In this document: positions 24,600-36,819 of the stretch, piece after piece
Numbering within the stretch: position 1 is the first letter of the stretch
Layout: each line of letters starts with the position of its first letter
The notes under the pieces: generated by a model
The model's input: the letters and a program-made list of their open reading frames with translations, nothing else
Databases searched by the model: none
What the model was told of the DNA's origin: nothing
Made by a program: the position numbers and the translations under genes
NCBI GenBank assembly: GCA_000320545.1
Contig: ADNK01002546.1
Coordinates: forward strand, 55,001 to 107,500
Direction of reading: 5' to 3'
DNA from: Bigelowiella natans CCMP2755
Taxonomy: Eukaryota; Cercozoa; Chlorarachniophyceae
DNA length: 52,500 nucleotides

Positions 24600-26246
24600 T
24601 ACTTACACACACAAGCACCCACTTGTATCTATATGAGCACACGCCGCAGGTCCAAACCCCAATACAGATTTACTTACACATCCATTGATAAAACCACCAC
24701 CACAATTCAACCATCTGATAGCTACTGTTCCAGGTTGATTTCCGCGGCGTCTTGCACCGCGACGGCTCAGTATTCAGTGTGGTAATACTAACAATAAGAC
24801 TTTGCAGTGACTTGGCAGTAACGCACATGTAAAGTGGCGTGATGAGAATGCGAGAGAAGTTTCCTCCCCTCAGCATGAAGAGAAAACCGAGATGCACACT
24901 ACTACTCGCGAATATAGATCACTTTTCCTTCGGCCCTCGCATTGTCTGATGACGTTATATTCCTCTCGTTATCGAAACGTGATAGATCTCCCCGGAAATG
25001 CTTCGAGACGAGCCGGGTCTCTACGATGCCCTCGGTTGCAAGCTTGTCCTTGGCCTTCCTTTCAAGGTCAGATAGATGTCACACACTGAAAGAAATTCAG
25101 CCAAATCCCAACGAAATGGCGAGCATGCGTGTGCGTGCGTGCGTGCGTGTGTGCGCGTATGCCTATCTTTCGCGTGGCCAGCACGGAGAGCGTTCAAAAA
25201 GTGTGTTTTTGTTGTGCTCTGCAGGACATTGCAACGTCAGACTCGATTCTCCTCACCTCCGTCCCTGCGAAGGACGACTCTGCCGCTTGGCAAACGCTCA
25301 AGCGCCTTCAGGAGGTGGAGATATGTTTTTTTTCCTTATTCGTTTCTGTTCTCCGCGTGCGTAGATGCGCGCGCGTGCGTGTGCGCGCCGTTTCGCGCAT
25401 GTGCAAGCGGTTTTCAATTGCCTTTTGTCTTTTGTTTAGCGTTACGATTAAAAATACCCTAGCTGTATGCTGATCGAATCTTTAATCGCAAAGCATTTTT
25501 TTTTGAATTTGGTAAATTGGGTCAAAATGATTGCACACGTGCAGGGGAACATGGGCGTTCTCGTCAAGGAGGCCGATTTGCGCCAGAACGAGGTGCCTAA
25601 CAGCGTGCAGGTCTCGGCGCTGAAAGACCTCCAAGCAGGTAACCGATAGTAGCTTTTCTCGACTGTTTAGTGGCGTGGGGGCATCATCCCCCGCCCATTC
25701 ATTGGCCTGTTCAAATCGATACGCATTTCGATGCAATGGCGAGGGAAACGAGGTTGGGGGTAGCGCGCTTCCGTGGTGGCACCTGGTACTTATTACGTTT
25801 CTGTTGTTTGCATCGTCGGTGTTATGTAAAGGGGACAACGCTTTATTTGGCGGGGCCGAGCGTCTTGCTGTGGAGATCACTGGTGATGAATCAGAGGTCG
25901 GTTGCGTGGAGCGTTTTGCGCGTGCACGGACGGCGCATATACAGCGAGGCGGTGTTGCAGTAGCGCGTGTTTCTTCGGTGTCTTCGTGTGGAAATGGTTC
26001 CGAATTTTAACTGTTTTATTATCGTCGAGGCTCAGAGAGATAAGTTACAAAAGTACCCAGAGGGGGGGGGATATGCTCATCGATTGCATTTGCCTTGATG
26101 TTTTCGAATGCCAATGGCTTGTCAGGAGGACCTTGCAAAGCTCGCGTCGATCTCTCCCCCCCCCGTCGTCGCCATCTTGAACCCCAGCCCTGATGCAAGC
26201 AGGGTGCACGCCTCGAGAAGGGTAGTGCATGTGTTTGTGTGCGTAT

Positions 26247-26284
<38 letters not shown>

Positions 26285-26629
26285 CGCTGTGCTTTTCCGC
26301 CGAGTCATGGTAGTTGTGCGGTATGAGAATGCGAGTGTGTGTTTCCCCTCTCCCTTTGCAGGTATTTGATAATATTCAGAAGATCGGTTCCAAGATCCCA
26401 GTTGTCCATTACTTTGCGACAAACGGACTTGAGACGAAAGAGAAGATGGTAACGGGGGGCTTTAGAGTTAGGGGGGGGGGGGGGGGGGCGAGGGAAGAAG
26501 AGATTGTAGAGAGAAGTATGCCGAGTCGTTCGTTGCTGATGAAGAGGATAGTGATGATGATGATGCAGATGATGATGATGATGATGAGAACGACGATAAC
26601 AGTTTAGAACAGGGAAAAGGAGGTTAACC

Positions 26630-26664
<35 letters not shown>

Positions 26665-27204
26665 ATATGTATATACCTGCACGTGTTGTGTTGCAATGAT
26701 GCATTTTCAGGTTCTTGAGCTGGGTTCGGATGCAGGCGCCTTACTTGTCGATGGGTCAGTTAAGAGAATTCTCCTTGCGTTTGAGCAGCAGAGGAGGAGG
26801 AGCAAGAAAAAAAGGGGGGGGGGGGGGGGCTCTAGTAGCTTTAGAATGTGAGCGTGTTTGTCTTTGCCATTGTCCTAACCGTTAAAGGCGTTTTTTTTGG
26901 GATAACATGTGCTGACTTGACTTCGGTTCTCTCTTCCTTTTTCTCTTCCTCTCTCTATCTCTTTCTCTCTCTCTCCCTCTGTTTCTATTTGCGCATATCG
27001 TTCGCAGGTATGGCGACGGTGCAATCGTAGGTCCAAACTGGCACCTTGAGGAAAAGCCTTTGATCAATGCCCCTGAGGGCGAGCAGAAGTTTGATCTTAG
27101 CTACTTGAAAAGTACGGCCTTCGGTTTGCTTCAAGGCTCGAGGATGAGGTTGGCTATGTGTTGTGTGTGTATAAATGTGTATGTGAGTGTGTGTGTTTGT
27201 GTTT

Positions 27205-27236
<32 letters not shown>

Positions 27237-27403
27237 GAGACAGAGAGAGAGAGAGGAGGTTAGAGGGGTAGGGAACAGTTTTGAATTTTACTGGTAAAAT
27301 ATTCATGTTTGCGATGACTTTTTGAGGTTGAAACGACCGGTGTGTAAGTATTTATCAGTCCTTGCATTCCGACGTATGTGCGTGTTTGCGTATTTATAAT
27401 CAT

Positions 27404-27442
<39 letters not shown>

Positions 27443-27959
27443 GCATGCCTCTTTCATGTTCTTAATTGCATATGCATTGGCTGGAGCACATATATGCTAT
27501 GTACCTGTCAGGAGCACCAAGACCGAGTTTGTCTCATGCCCATCTTGCGGCCGCACCCTCTTCGATCTGCAGGAGACCACGCAGGTAGTTCTTGCTTCGT
27601 TGAGATGGAGGGGGGGGGAGGAAGTTGGCGATGAACGAGCGAAGGAGCGATCAAACGAGGAGAAGGAGGAAATGGGAGTGAAGTTAAAGATAAAACGCTC
27701 AGTTTAGTCTGAATAATAATATACATATTATTATACATATCTATATTTATATATGTTATATTATATATATTTGTTGGTATGTGTATTGTACAATTCCAGC
27801 AATGTGAAACAGCACGATCATGTGTGTGATTAGGCCATCGCTGAGCGCACTGGCCACCTTCCCGGAGTTGCCATTGCTGTTATGGGTGAGGAGGATCTCC
27901 ATGCCTGATTGCTAACACAGACCATTCGTTACAAAGTGTTGATCATCACGGCTTTTCAC

Positions 27960-28015
<56 letters not shown>

Positions 28016-28237
28016 TATATTTATATTCATTTGAATATCAGGTTGCATCGTAAACGGTCCCGGGGAAATGGCCGATGCCGACTTCGGTATGTGTGAGCAG
28101 TAGTAGCATTCGTTGGGGGGCTGGGGGGGGGGGAGCAAGCCATGCTGCAGGAAAAAAAGCATATCGCAAAACACGATGTGGAGGATTTATGCGGAATCAA
28201 TAATGCATCTTTGCTATAAAAAAATTTATTGCAATAA

Positions 28238-28277
<40 letters not shown>

Positions 28278-28431
28278 TGATATATATCTGTATCTCAACA
28301 TGTACGCCTACATTTGCGCGTGTGTGATTGAATGGTTGTTTGTTTGTTATAACCGTTAGGATATGTTGGAGGGGCACCAGGAAAAGTGGACTTATACCTT
28401 GGCAAGGTGATGGCGTGTTATGTACAGCATG

Positions 28432-28493
<62 letters not shown>

Positions 28494-29019
28494 ATGTACT
28501 ATATATTTCATATTAACACATTACTTTTGAATATTGCGTGGCGATTCGAAGAGTGTATGTGTTACATCGGGGCTAGCTGTTTGCTATGTGACTGGTATGG
28601 TATGCATCGGCGATAATATGTTGTTTTGTGGCCTCTTCTAAACGCAGGAAATGGTGAAGAAAGGAATCCCTAATGCTGAGGCATGTGATGCTCTCATTGA
28701 GCTAATTAAGGTGTGTGGATATCGCCTTAGTTTTGTGTGTGCGGGGCTCTGAGTCGGTTGCGTCGGCGCGGAGTATTAATTTAGATGTTATGGTTTATTA
28801 CGCATGTGTGTATGTGTGTATCTGCGTGTGTGTGTGTGTGTGCGCGCGCGCGCGCGCAATGCTTATACGTGTTTATGTTCTTGTATGCATATGTGAGTTG
28901 AAAACTCTGTTTCTAAGCCGACAACTAAGTTATTTCTTCTGAGTGAATGCCATTCGTTTGCTAGGAGCATGGGCGTTGGGTTGAGCCTGAGCCTAAGGTG
29001 TGCAACTACACGTACATAT

Positions 29020-29072
<53 letters not shown>

Positions 29073-29073
29073 C

Positions 29074-29113
<40 letters not shown>

Positions 29114-29269
29114 GACACTTCCATGCTAGCATTGCAAAACAAAACACAGGTATGCCACAAGAAGATATGAAGCTTCGAGACGGTTTTCTTACTTTTCCTT
29201 CTATCCCGTGCATCTGCCCAGGAGGACTTGAGTGCAAGCAAGGAGGCTGTTGGAGCGGCTTCTGCATGA
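18530..29269 (+). CDS. ispG: 4-hydroxy-3-methylbut-2-enyl diphosphate synthase (IspG/GcpE/HDS), plastid-targeted, 35 exons
   Basis: Penultimate enzyme of the MEP isoprenoid pathway; a [4Fe-4S] enzyme that converts MEcPP to HMBPP. Exons: 18530-18626, 18838-18885, 19065-19138, 19249-19292, 19567-19608, 19948-20011, 20380-20427, 20632-20683, 20982-21052, 21363-21401, 21608-21659, 21870-21975, 22139-22221, 22608-22711, 22869-22944, 23313-23354, 23716-23768, 23977-24041, 24334-24436, 24734-24781, 24986-25066, 25225-25314, 25545-25638, 25832-25896, 26126-26221, 26362-26448, 26711-26754, 27008-27148, 27512-27584, 27834-27885, 28042-28086, 28360-28406, 28648-28710, 28965-28997, 29222-29269. They total 2370 nt (789 residues), in phase throughout. 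Residues 1-32 are a signal peptide ([20 protein letters not shown]), followed by a basic transit-like segment to about 95. The TIM-barrel core begins near RPTRTVNVG (102) and includes [13 protein letters not shown]. The plant-type insert spans about 365-655. Cluster ligands are C679, C682, C713 and E720 ([16 protein letters not shown]), with spacing like the bacterial enzyme. No key residue is missing. Confidence 0.97.
19375..19459. repeat. Compound (CA)n-(TA)n microsatellite
   Basis: CA run at about 19387-19419 followed by a TA run at about 19428-19459, inside intron 4 of ispG. Confidence 0.95.
19653..19702. repeat. (CA)n microsatellite with CG tail
   Basis: Long CA run grading into GTGCACGCGCGC, in intron 5 of ispG. 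Alternating purine-pyrimidine sequence of this kind can adopt Z-DNA. Confidence 0.9.
23252..23289. repeat. (TG)n microsatellite
   Basis: Uninterrupted TG run just upstream of the predicted ispG exon at 23313; the acceptor region follows it directly. Confidence 0.95.
23460..23533. repeat. Compound (TG)n-(CG)n-(GA)n microsatellite
   Basis: Three successive dinucleotide blocks in one ispG intron: TG, then CG (about 23490-23502), then GA. Confidence 0.95.
28433..28492. repeat. Compound (CT)n-(CA)n-(TA)n microsatellite
   Basis: CT, CA and TA blocks in direct succession in an ispG intron. Confidence 0.95.
29019..29111. repeat. Compound (TA)n-(TG)n-(GA)n microsatellite
   Basis: TA at about 29019-29044, TG at about 29045-29080, GA at about 29081-29111, in the last intron of ispG. 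The block order is the reverse complement of the tract at 28433-28492. Confidence 0.95.
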
Positions 29270-29420
29270 AACGGACAATTGAAGAGCAGCACGACAATTC
29301 TAGGAGGAAGAGAAAATGTCTCTACTAGACCATGATTTGTCGGCGTTTATTCGTAGGCTTACGGCTATCTAGCTATATTCAACCATGATGATGACATATA
29401 GCACATCTTTACTTTGCTTT

Positions 29421-29426
29421 AATAAA
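29421..29426 (+). terminator. ispG: Possible ispG polyadenylation signal
   Basis: AATAAA about 150 nt after the ispG stop codon, in a plausible position for 3' end formation. Whether this organism uses the canonical hexamer is unknown. Confidence 0.4.
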
Positions 29427-30134
29427 CAAAAGCGATATTCTCGGTGAGAACATGGGTGTACCCATTGTACAATGCTACTCTCGGCGTCTTGTGTTTGGTT
29501 TGGCGCCAGGCAACCAAGCAACGCAAAGATGATTCGCTGTCAGAAAGTGTCATTCATTCGTGTGCGGACGATCTAGCGATGTCTTGGTGTGCCGTTCATT
29601 TGTGTGTTGTTTGATGTCGGGGCGCACGTCACTTCGGCGCATGCATTGCGACATGGAATCACGTTTTTTGTTAGTGTCACACAAGGAGCACCCGCCTTCA
29701 TGAGTCTCCAAAGCGATATGTCTAGCTGTACGTTGAATGGCGCCACCACAAAGCGCAATATAATAGCAATGCAGCGGGCTTGAAGTTTAAGGGAGACGAC
29801 CCGTCTGTCCTAGTGCCGAAACATTTATAAAATAACAAGAAATGAGAGCAGTAAACATGTGCTTGCTTGCCAATATCCCCAGAGTTCCACGTGTGTGCTT
29901 TGGTAACTTTTCATTTTGTTGCGGCAGCGTGCATTTTGCTCCGTGCGCTCTTCGCTGATGGCCATCACCGCTTTCTGGACCCCGTCTCATCCTAGCATCC
30001 TTCGCAGATCGACCAAATCGACGCACACTTTTTGGTCTAGCAGCGCAGCGAGTTCTTGTTCAATTTCGGATCCTTTTGCAGATTCCGAACTGTGATGATC
30101 AGCGCTTCAGGGAGGTGTCAAACGTTTTCCTCAA

Positions 30135-30170
30135 AAAGTGCCCAAATTTGAAAACAAATTTGGGCACTTT
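30135..30170. repeat. Perfect 16-bp palindrome with 4-nt loop
   Basis: Left arm 30135-30150 (AAAGTGCCCAAATTTG), loop AAAA at 30151-30154, right arm 30155-30170 as its exact reverse complement. An RNA from either strand would form a stable hairpin. A partial copy of the arm motif (AAAAAGTG..GCAATTTG) occurs near 30338. Confidence 0.95.
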
Positions 30171-30947
30171 CTAGTGAAGAAATACACTAGTACATTCAAC
30201 AATGCTAGATTGTGCGTGACAGTTGTCGTGTTATGTCTGATGAAGATGGTTGGCACCCGCCTTGAAGCTCAGATCAAGATGCTTCTGAATCTGCAAAAAA
30301 AAAACGAAATTGGACACAAATTCGCTACGCCAGACCAAAAAGTGCGCGCGCAATTTGTCACAATCAAGACATTGTGCATGCCAGTGCACATCAATGTTAG
30401 CTGTGAGCGTGCGTACTTGCATGTGCATGGCATTGATGATGGTTTGTGCTAAGTGTGGATGACTATGCATTTTTTGATGCTGTCATGCACATGTCACATT
30501 TGTGCATACTTCTGCGCCATGGTCGATTTCATTTGGCAGCGCGTGCGCACGCGTACACGCCAAGCGTCCGCGCTGCAATGAGCGAACGTGGGTGTAGGGG
30601 AAAGCAGCATGGTGTGCAAATTCATCAAAAAATGATGCAACCCCAACGCGGAGTTCTTGAGTTAGGAAAAACTGTGATTGGGTCATTTTGAAGAGCGCAA
30701 CCACGGCGTTCGATTGCGCCCAACCTCAGCTCCAACCGACATCTGGTTGCCGAGAAAACTCATTTTTTGTGAAAATGCGCGCGTTTGAGCAAGTTGTGAT
30801 TGGACCGATTGAAGCTAGGAATGCAACTAATAACGTTCTCATATTAATGACCAGCTAGCCAGGCGCATACGCGACGAAACAAACAGCTTGGCATCATTGG
30901 AGTCGAAAAGGGCACGTCGTTCGTATATTTATACATTCAATGACATT

Positions 30948-31985
30948 TTATGAACCATCAGATAGGAGCAAATGATGACCATTGCCTCGCGACACTTCAG
31001 AATTCCAAGATTGGGCAGGACATCCTTGACACCTTTGCAAATCAAGAATCGAGTCACAAACACACAACGTCCTTTCGCTGCAAACTCACACCTGCACAGA
31101 GTGCGCATGGCAACACCCGCGTTTCTGTCTACTTGTGGTTATACATTCAAAAGCTACGCACCTCGTCCTACATGCAAGAAGCGGCACTCGCCGTCCCAAG
31201 GGCATATGCGAGTGTGCTGAAACCAAGTACACTCGACTTTACCATATGTAAACACGACTGCTTGAGCAGGCTTGGGCTCGAATAAACGGCCTGGACAAAA
31301 AAAAGAACGCGTATGCATCTATCAATTAGCCTTCGCCTCAGTGCAAAGCAAAAAGGCGTTTTCCCAACACAACCCAGATCTAACACAAAACCAAGCAAAA
31401 TCCCCCTTCTGCAGAGCGCGCACGAGTGAAGGTCGTTTTCAAGGGCCCCGCCCGTTGCCTCGAAAGGAAAAGAGCAGTGGCTTCATAGCAGGGTTCATTC
31501 AGCCATCGATTTAACCAAAACGAATGTGACTGTTCTGTTCGAATGGAAGCAAATACCTCCCGTTGATGAGGAGAGGCATCTCACAATCGTCCTTTCTAAA
31601 TCGGTGTGTCGTTCTGCTGGAATGCCTCGAAATAAGCTGAGTAAGCTAGCACCTACTCCTGAGAAATCGTACAAGAATCTCCTTACTCAAACATTCGTTG
31701 TGACTTGTAGCAAACCGTTGAAAATAAACTAGGAAGAAATTTGCATATGCATCGTGGGTCGCGGTACAGGACAACAACATCATCAAACGATATTCTCACT
31801 TCAAGGTAGAATTATGACATATAGCATATGACATATGACAAGACCGCATTGAGCGGCATGATCACCCAATAAACCGATGAATGAGCATGACGTTTACTTA
31901 CCAGCATCTAAATTAGGCCGAGGAAAGTTTCTTCTCTCTGCAAATTTTAAACGAGAAGATGGATATGTGAATAAAGAATACGAAT

Positions 31986-32019
<34 letters not shown>

Positions 32020-32554
32020 GCACAGATAGATACACACACTATATCTGCCTCTCCAGCGCACACTTTCAGCAAATAACCATGCCGTCTGACGAACGCGACA
32101 TCGTGAAAATACCGACCTTCATGCTTGGTAAACATCTTTTCGAGACGGGTTTTAAACTGAGCCTCCAGACGTGTCAATGTGGCGGCCTTCGTACGCTGCC
32201 CTGCGCAAGTATACGCTCATAATTAACCCACCTGCCTACACGTATCAAACCACCATTCCACCTAGCAAACCGCAGGGCATCTCTCATACCCTTTTCATGC
32301 CAAAATGCCTCGAGCATTGCCCCTCCAACCAAGGTTATCTGTATTCAGTAGAATGATGGAAACAACTCACATACAAGGAAGTTGTGCGGGTCCGAGGCGC
32401 TTGCGCAAGAGTACCATTGGCGGCGAGACGGCGTTTCCGAACAAAGACGCCATTGGGCAATCGCTGTATGATAATACCATGAGATTCATCTGCATTAACA
32501 TCTAGGCAGCCAAATCATCATCATTATTGATGCAATTTAAAATATGTACAAAAT

Positions 32555-32598
<44 letters not shown>

Positions 32599-34538
32599 TT
32601 AAAGATATATATTGCGATTATATATGCCGATGTTTACCGGTGGTATTCCTTAATGAGCTTAAAATCCTCTGGAAATCCTTGCAACCGAGCGCACTCGCGG
32701 CCTTTCAGAGACGATGTAGAGTAACATGAGTTTTATAGACTTATAGCGTATACAAGCTAAATACAAGCTCACGCATATCATAAATACATCGGGATTTCGA
32801 AACTATTCCTTTCGATTTCATTGAAACGGCATAACGACCCAATTTAGCAGACTCTTAGAACACAGCATACCGATACAATCAGACTACGACCTACAGGTAA
32901 GATAGCAGAGCTAAATGCTATTCTTATACCAGAGAAAAACCGGGGTTTGGGAGCAGCTTTCCCCTCTCCGTCCGATCGCTGCTTCTTGCTCGCAGCGGCA
33001 GCACTACTGGGAGCACAGGACGTTGTAGCAGAATGGCGCTCAGGAGCATTCGTCACCGGAACGAGTAGCTTCAGTCGTTGCTGTGTGTTGCGGAAGTGCC
33101 TCTTCCCCGCAGCCTTGCCCTGCGGCGCGGCAGCATCGAGGCGACTATCAAATCATGAAAACGAAGCTCCGCAAGAGAAATGAGCGCGCGCGACCGAATT
33201 CGGCGAGGGAGAAGCAAATGGCCCCGAGACACAAACCGACAGTGCTACGCCGTTTGAAAAAGAAAGAACGAAAGGAATAGCAGCCCTGGCGCGAGAGGGT
33301 TGCGCCGCTCCTATGCATCACATATAGGCTATAGCCCCAACGACAGGCGATTTGGTAGCTAATTGCGAGGAAAAACTACAAAATGCTCGATTTTGTTGGA
33401 ACGAATTTCCAAGCGAAATTCGCCCCGAAATCGATGGAAACGCGAGGGAAATCATAGCGTCAGCTTACTCCATTTTCCTTCGCAAAAATGGGCGCGTCGC
33501 TCTGTATTTAACATGACTCACCCCATGCCGTCGATAGCTCTTTGTTAAAGTACCTGCCGGTGGCACGAGAAAGTATGAGAAAGAATAACGAGAAATTGTG
33601 CGATTTGTTGGAAAGTCGGCGAGGGGGTAATATGCTCTTTGCACTTGGCAAACGAGATCTCGAGGAGGCGCGTTGGCGGACAAGATCTCTTCAACGCAGC
33701 CTCCTGTCAATGTTTTCAAAAGGAAGTTCTCTGTTCTCTCTGATGATGTTTCTTCGTTATTCGTTTTGTGCACGTCTTCATGCTTCTATGTAATCGTGAT
33801 ATTGACACGTGCCGCTGATAGCATCGAAGGTGTACTTGCGGGTTCTAAGTTCTCCACGAGATAAGCAGACGCGGGTGCTGCCTAGAAACACGCGTGGGGA
33901 AAAAACCTCAAGAACGTGCATGTTGGTAAAATGCCGGCGCACGCATCGTGGGCATTCTAGCCATCTCTCTTCAACTTGAATTACCTCCAATCGGGCCTCC
34001 CATTGCGAATCGTCCAAGATCAAATGTTTTAGCATGCTTTCGGCGCATTTATCATCTTGGAGAATCTGACCGACACCTTCGTGTGCATTTTAAGCGTCTG
34101 TTTGCGTTTTTTAAGGCACTATGCCTACCCCTCTCCTCTCGGTCTCTCGCTCTTGTATCTCTCTCTAATCCGGCGGCCTCGCATATCAGTAAACACAGAG
34201 CCTTGTACATAGCGCCTCTCATATGAATAACACATACACCTATAGAACGTCGCACGTGTTATTCGCGTCTTACCTCTCCTAAGGACGGGTACCCTAGGAA
34301 ACCGAAAACGCTTGCAAGCCTCTTCAAACTTCGCCATAATCTACATATTCCAAGAAACATGCCCATGAGCGCACATACGTGTTACTGGCGTGTGGCGCGG
34401 CAGCAATGCTCTGGTGTTTCAATACTACTTACTCCGACTATATAGAGCCTTTTCCTCTCCTGAGGCAGGATGGTTTTCGAGTCTAAGACCGCGGATGAGA
34501 CGCTGTAGCTGCGGAAAATGGGATATGGAACTTGTGTT

Positions 34539-34579
<41 letters not shown>

Positions 34580-34816
34580 TTGCATATTATATAATAATAT
34601 CACATAAATACTGTGTTGATAAATATGAATATATTATATATCTTGTTGGAGTACCCACAGTCCTGAAGATTGTCCACAATTATCTCGAAAACAGCCTCCT
34701 TCTCTCCTAAATACGAACATAATTGCTGCTAAGAGAAGACCATTGATTTACGAAATAAATTATCATCAAATGCAAGCATGTGGACCAATAATATATACAA
34801 TTAAATAAATATATAA

Positions 34817-34848
<32 letters not shown>

Positions 34849-34918
34849 CATTAAAATACATAGAATAATTATATAAGCACAGCAACACGTACGTCTAGAT
34901 AGAGATATCAGGAAAGTT

Positions 34919-34961
<43 letters not shown>

Positions 34962-35999
34962 GGAGAAAGAGAGAGACGACGTCAATAATAGAAACACGAT
35001 AAAATGCAATATCTATGCGTACTACTACCATCTTCGTTCTTCATCGAAGTAGACAGAAGCCCCTGGAGCACCGACGCACACCAAAAGGAATGGCAGCACA
35101 AAACAAACGCAACGATTGAGGCGAAGCGAAAATCCGATTGAGGCAAAGCGAGCACAGCCATGGTGAAACACACAGCCCACTTAGCATATCTAATCCCGAA
35201 ACAAACGCTTTTTTTTTTCAATGCCCATTTTATGCTGTTTATAGAGTCCTTGCTAGCCATAGCAGTATGCGTGTATGCACAAGGAAAGCAGATGAAATAA
35301 CAAGATCAATCAGGCGTGCTACATGCATGCGATTCTCTCTGTCTGCCGTCGCGGAGTCATACCGGCACGTTCTCCAACAGAAACCTGTGGTAGAGACAAA
35401 GAACACATCGACGTGAAAGACTCGTATACTTATATTACGCGGTTGGGTGACTATGTGGATGGTTGCTTGTATTTGTATGTGTTTGTGTGTGTTTGTGCGT
35501 AAAAGCGAAACTTGAAGAGAGTAGCACAAGCGCATCAAAACTGCCATCAATGCATATCTCGTTGATGCAATGATGCCGTGTGTTTCGTAAGACCTCCAAT
35601 CGAAATAGTTGTATCAGCAACATGCTCGCAGAGACCAATTGTGGACTAAAACTCGCACCGAATTCCACGTTCACTTCGGCTGTTTTTTTGGATCAATCGC
35701 TACGATTGTGGCGTTGTGAATTACATTGGAGGCTTCTTTGCTTTCAGTACTCGGACGATTTCGAGAAATAAATTTCCTGAGATTAGCGTATTCTCACCAC
35801 TAAATCCATTGGATGGGCGTGCTACGAATGACCAGGGGTGTGGTGAATTTGTACCTCTATTCTTCGCATCGTCAAGGCCTGGCTGAGCGCCAAGTCTTGA
35901 AAATGGCTGACAAGGAAACCCTGCAAGATGTTTCCCAAAAAAACACGAATCCACTCAACTCGCATACTAATTACCATACTTGTTCATAATGCCTCAATA

Positions 36000-36038
<39 letters not shown>

Positions 36039-36413
36039 ATGCGATGAGATATCCATGCTCATCACCTGCTGTAAGAATGTCGTGGGGTGGGATCGTGGCA
36101 GCATCCACTTTCCGGATATCTGAACAATTTGCAGTAAGGCTGAACGCTCAAAAGCCAAAAGGACGGACGGCCCTGCTAGTTGTTTACTTCACACGCTTTG
36201 TATATCAACATGTAGTGTGCCTTTTGACCGACTTTTCGCAAGTTGCCGTTTCTTCCTCCGTACTCCTTTGTTCTTGTTATCGAATTGGCAAGTGGTAGTG
36301 CTTGATGCTGCTCCTTTCTCGTGGCCTCGGCTTTGTGGTGTCTTTTCTGGGAAGTTTTCCGTATAACACTTCCGAGCCTGCAACGAGACAGGGGTTTGGA
36401 AGGAGAGAGAGAG

Positions 36414-36459
<46 letters not shown>

Positions 36460-36819
36460 ATTGGCGTTGTTGGACACACTCTGACATAGAAAGAATGCGA
36501 AGGCCATGGAAAAAAATAGAGGCGACGCCACTAGATGCACATCTGTCGCTTATCCGGTGATGGAACAGCATACGTAGACGAATAAGGGCAAAGCAGAGAA
36601 GGGGTTCCTGATTACTGTATTATCGGTACACTTGCTCGATTACATACGTGTTGGTTTATCTCGCAGCCCCACAGACATTTGCCTCCTAAAGCTTCGAGGC
36701 CAACCCGAAATCCCCCGATTCCAGCGAAGAGCTGATGCATACGTGCTGTGTGAGCTTCCCCGCGCAAAAGCTTTGAATACTACCTCGATGAATGTGAAAT
36801 CTCCAGAGCCCTCGTTCAT
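30948..36819 (-). CDS. DNA (cytosine-5)-methyltransferase, 25 exons, with C-terminal extension
   Basis: Transfers a methyl group from AdoMet to C5 of cytosine. Exons, 5' to 3': 36819-36784, 36731-36648, 36377-36229, 36139-36066, 35920-35855, 35776-35725, 35384-35363, 35062-35029, 34706-34655, 34508-34433, 34340-34293, 34065-33985, 33881-33836, 33703-33522, 33119-32930, 32701-32638, 32463-32415, 32338-32290, 32200-32117, 31937-31902, 31798-31768, 31636-31557, 31290-31243, 31077-31033, 30994-30948 (TAA). They total 1725 nt (574 residues), in phase. Motif I: LFAGIGGFRVGLEALGG. Motif IV: GFPCQPFSRLG with catalytic C118. Motif VI: FLLENVPG (E158). Motif VIII: PQERKRLYIVG. Recognition region: TLTKSYRRHG. 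Motif IX: RECARLQGFPEDF. Motif X: LFGNAVSPPM, ending at 435. An Ala/Ser/Lys-rich insert precedes motif IX. Residues 436-574 are an extension I cannot assign. No BAH, CXXC, UBA or bromo domain is seen. The exon 3/4 boundary (36229, 36139) is the least certain. It shares a 340-bp promoter region with the divergent PPR gene. Confidence 0.94.
34920..34954. repeat. (GA)n microsatellite
   Basis: GA run in an intron of the methyltransferase gene; similar runs occur at about 36002-36038 and 36404-36455. They read as CT in the transcript. The last lies just upstream of the predicted exon at 36377. Confidence 0.95.

Larger units (their letters stand above)
29270..30947. other. Convergent intergenic region between ispG and the cytosine methyltransferase gene
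   Basis: Holds the 3' UTRs of two facing genes. It is poor in microsatellites and carries many TGCATG and GCGCG words. The perfect palindrome at 30135-30170 lies here. Open frames such as 30138-30452 have no recognisable domain and I did not call them. An old inserted element is possible. Confidence 0.5.

Noticed and set aside
26305-26682. Open frames rich in Tyr-Ile or His-Thr repeats here and at many other sites
   Set aside because: They translate TA, CA or CAT microsatellites inside introns and have no family motif or splice support.
30138-30452. 104-codon plus-strand open frame after the palindrome
   Set aside because: No recognisable domain or splice context, and it begins inside the palindrome.
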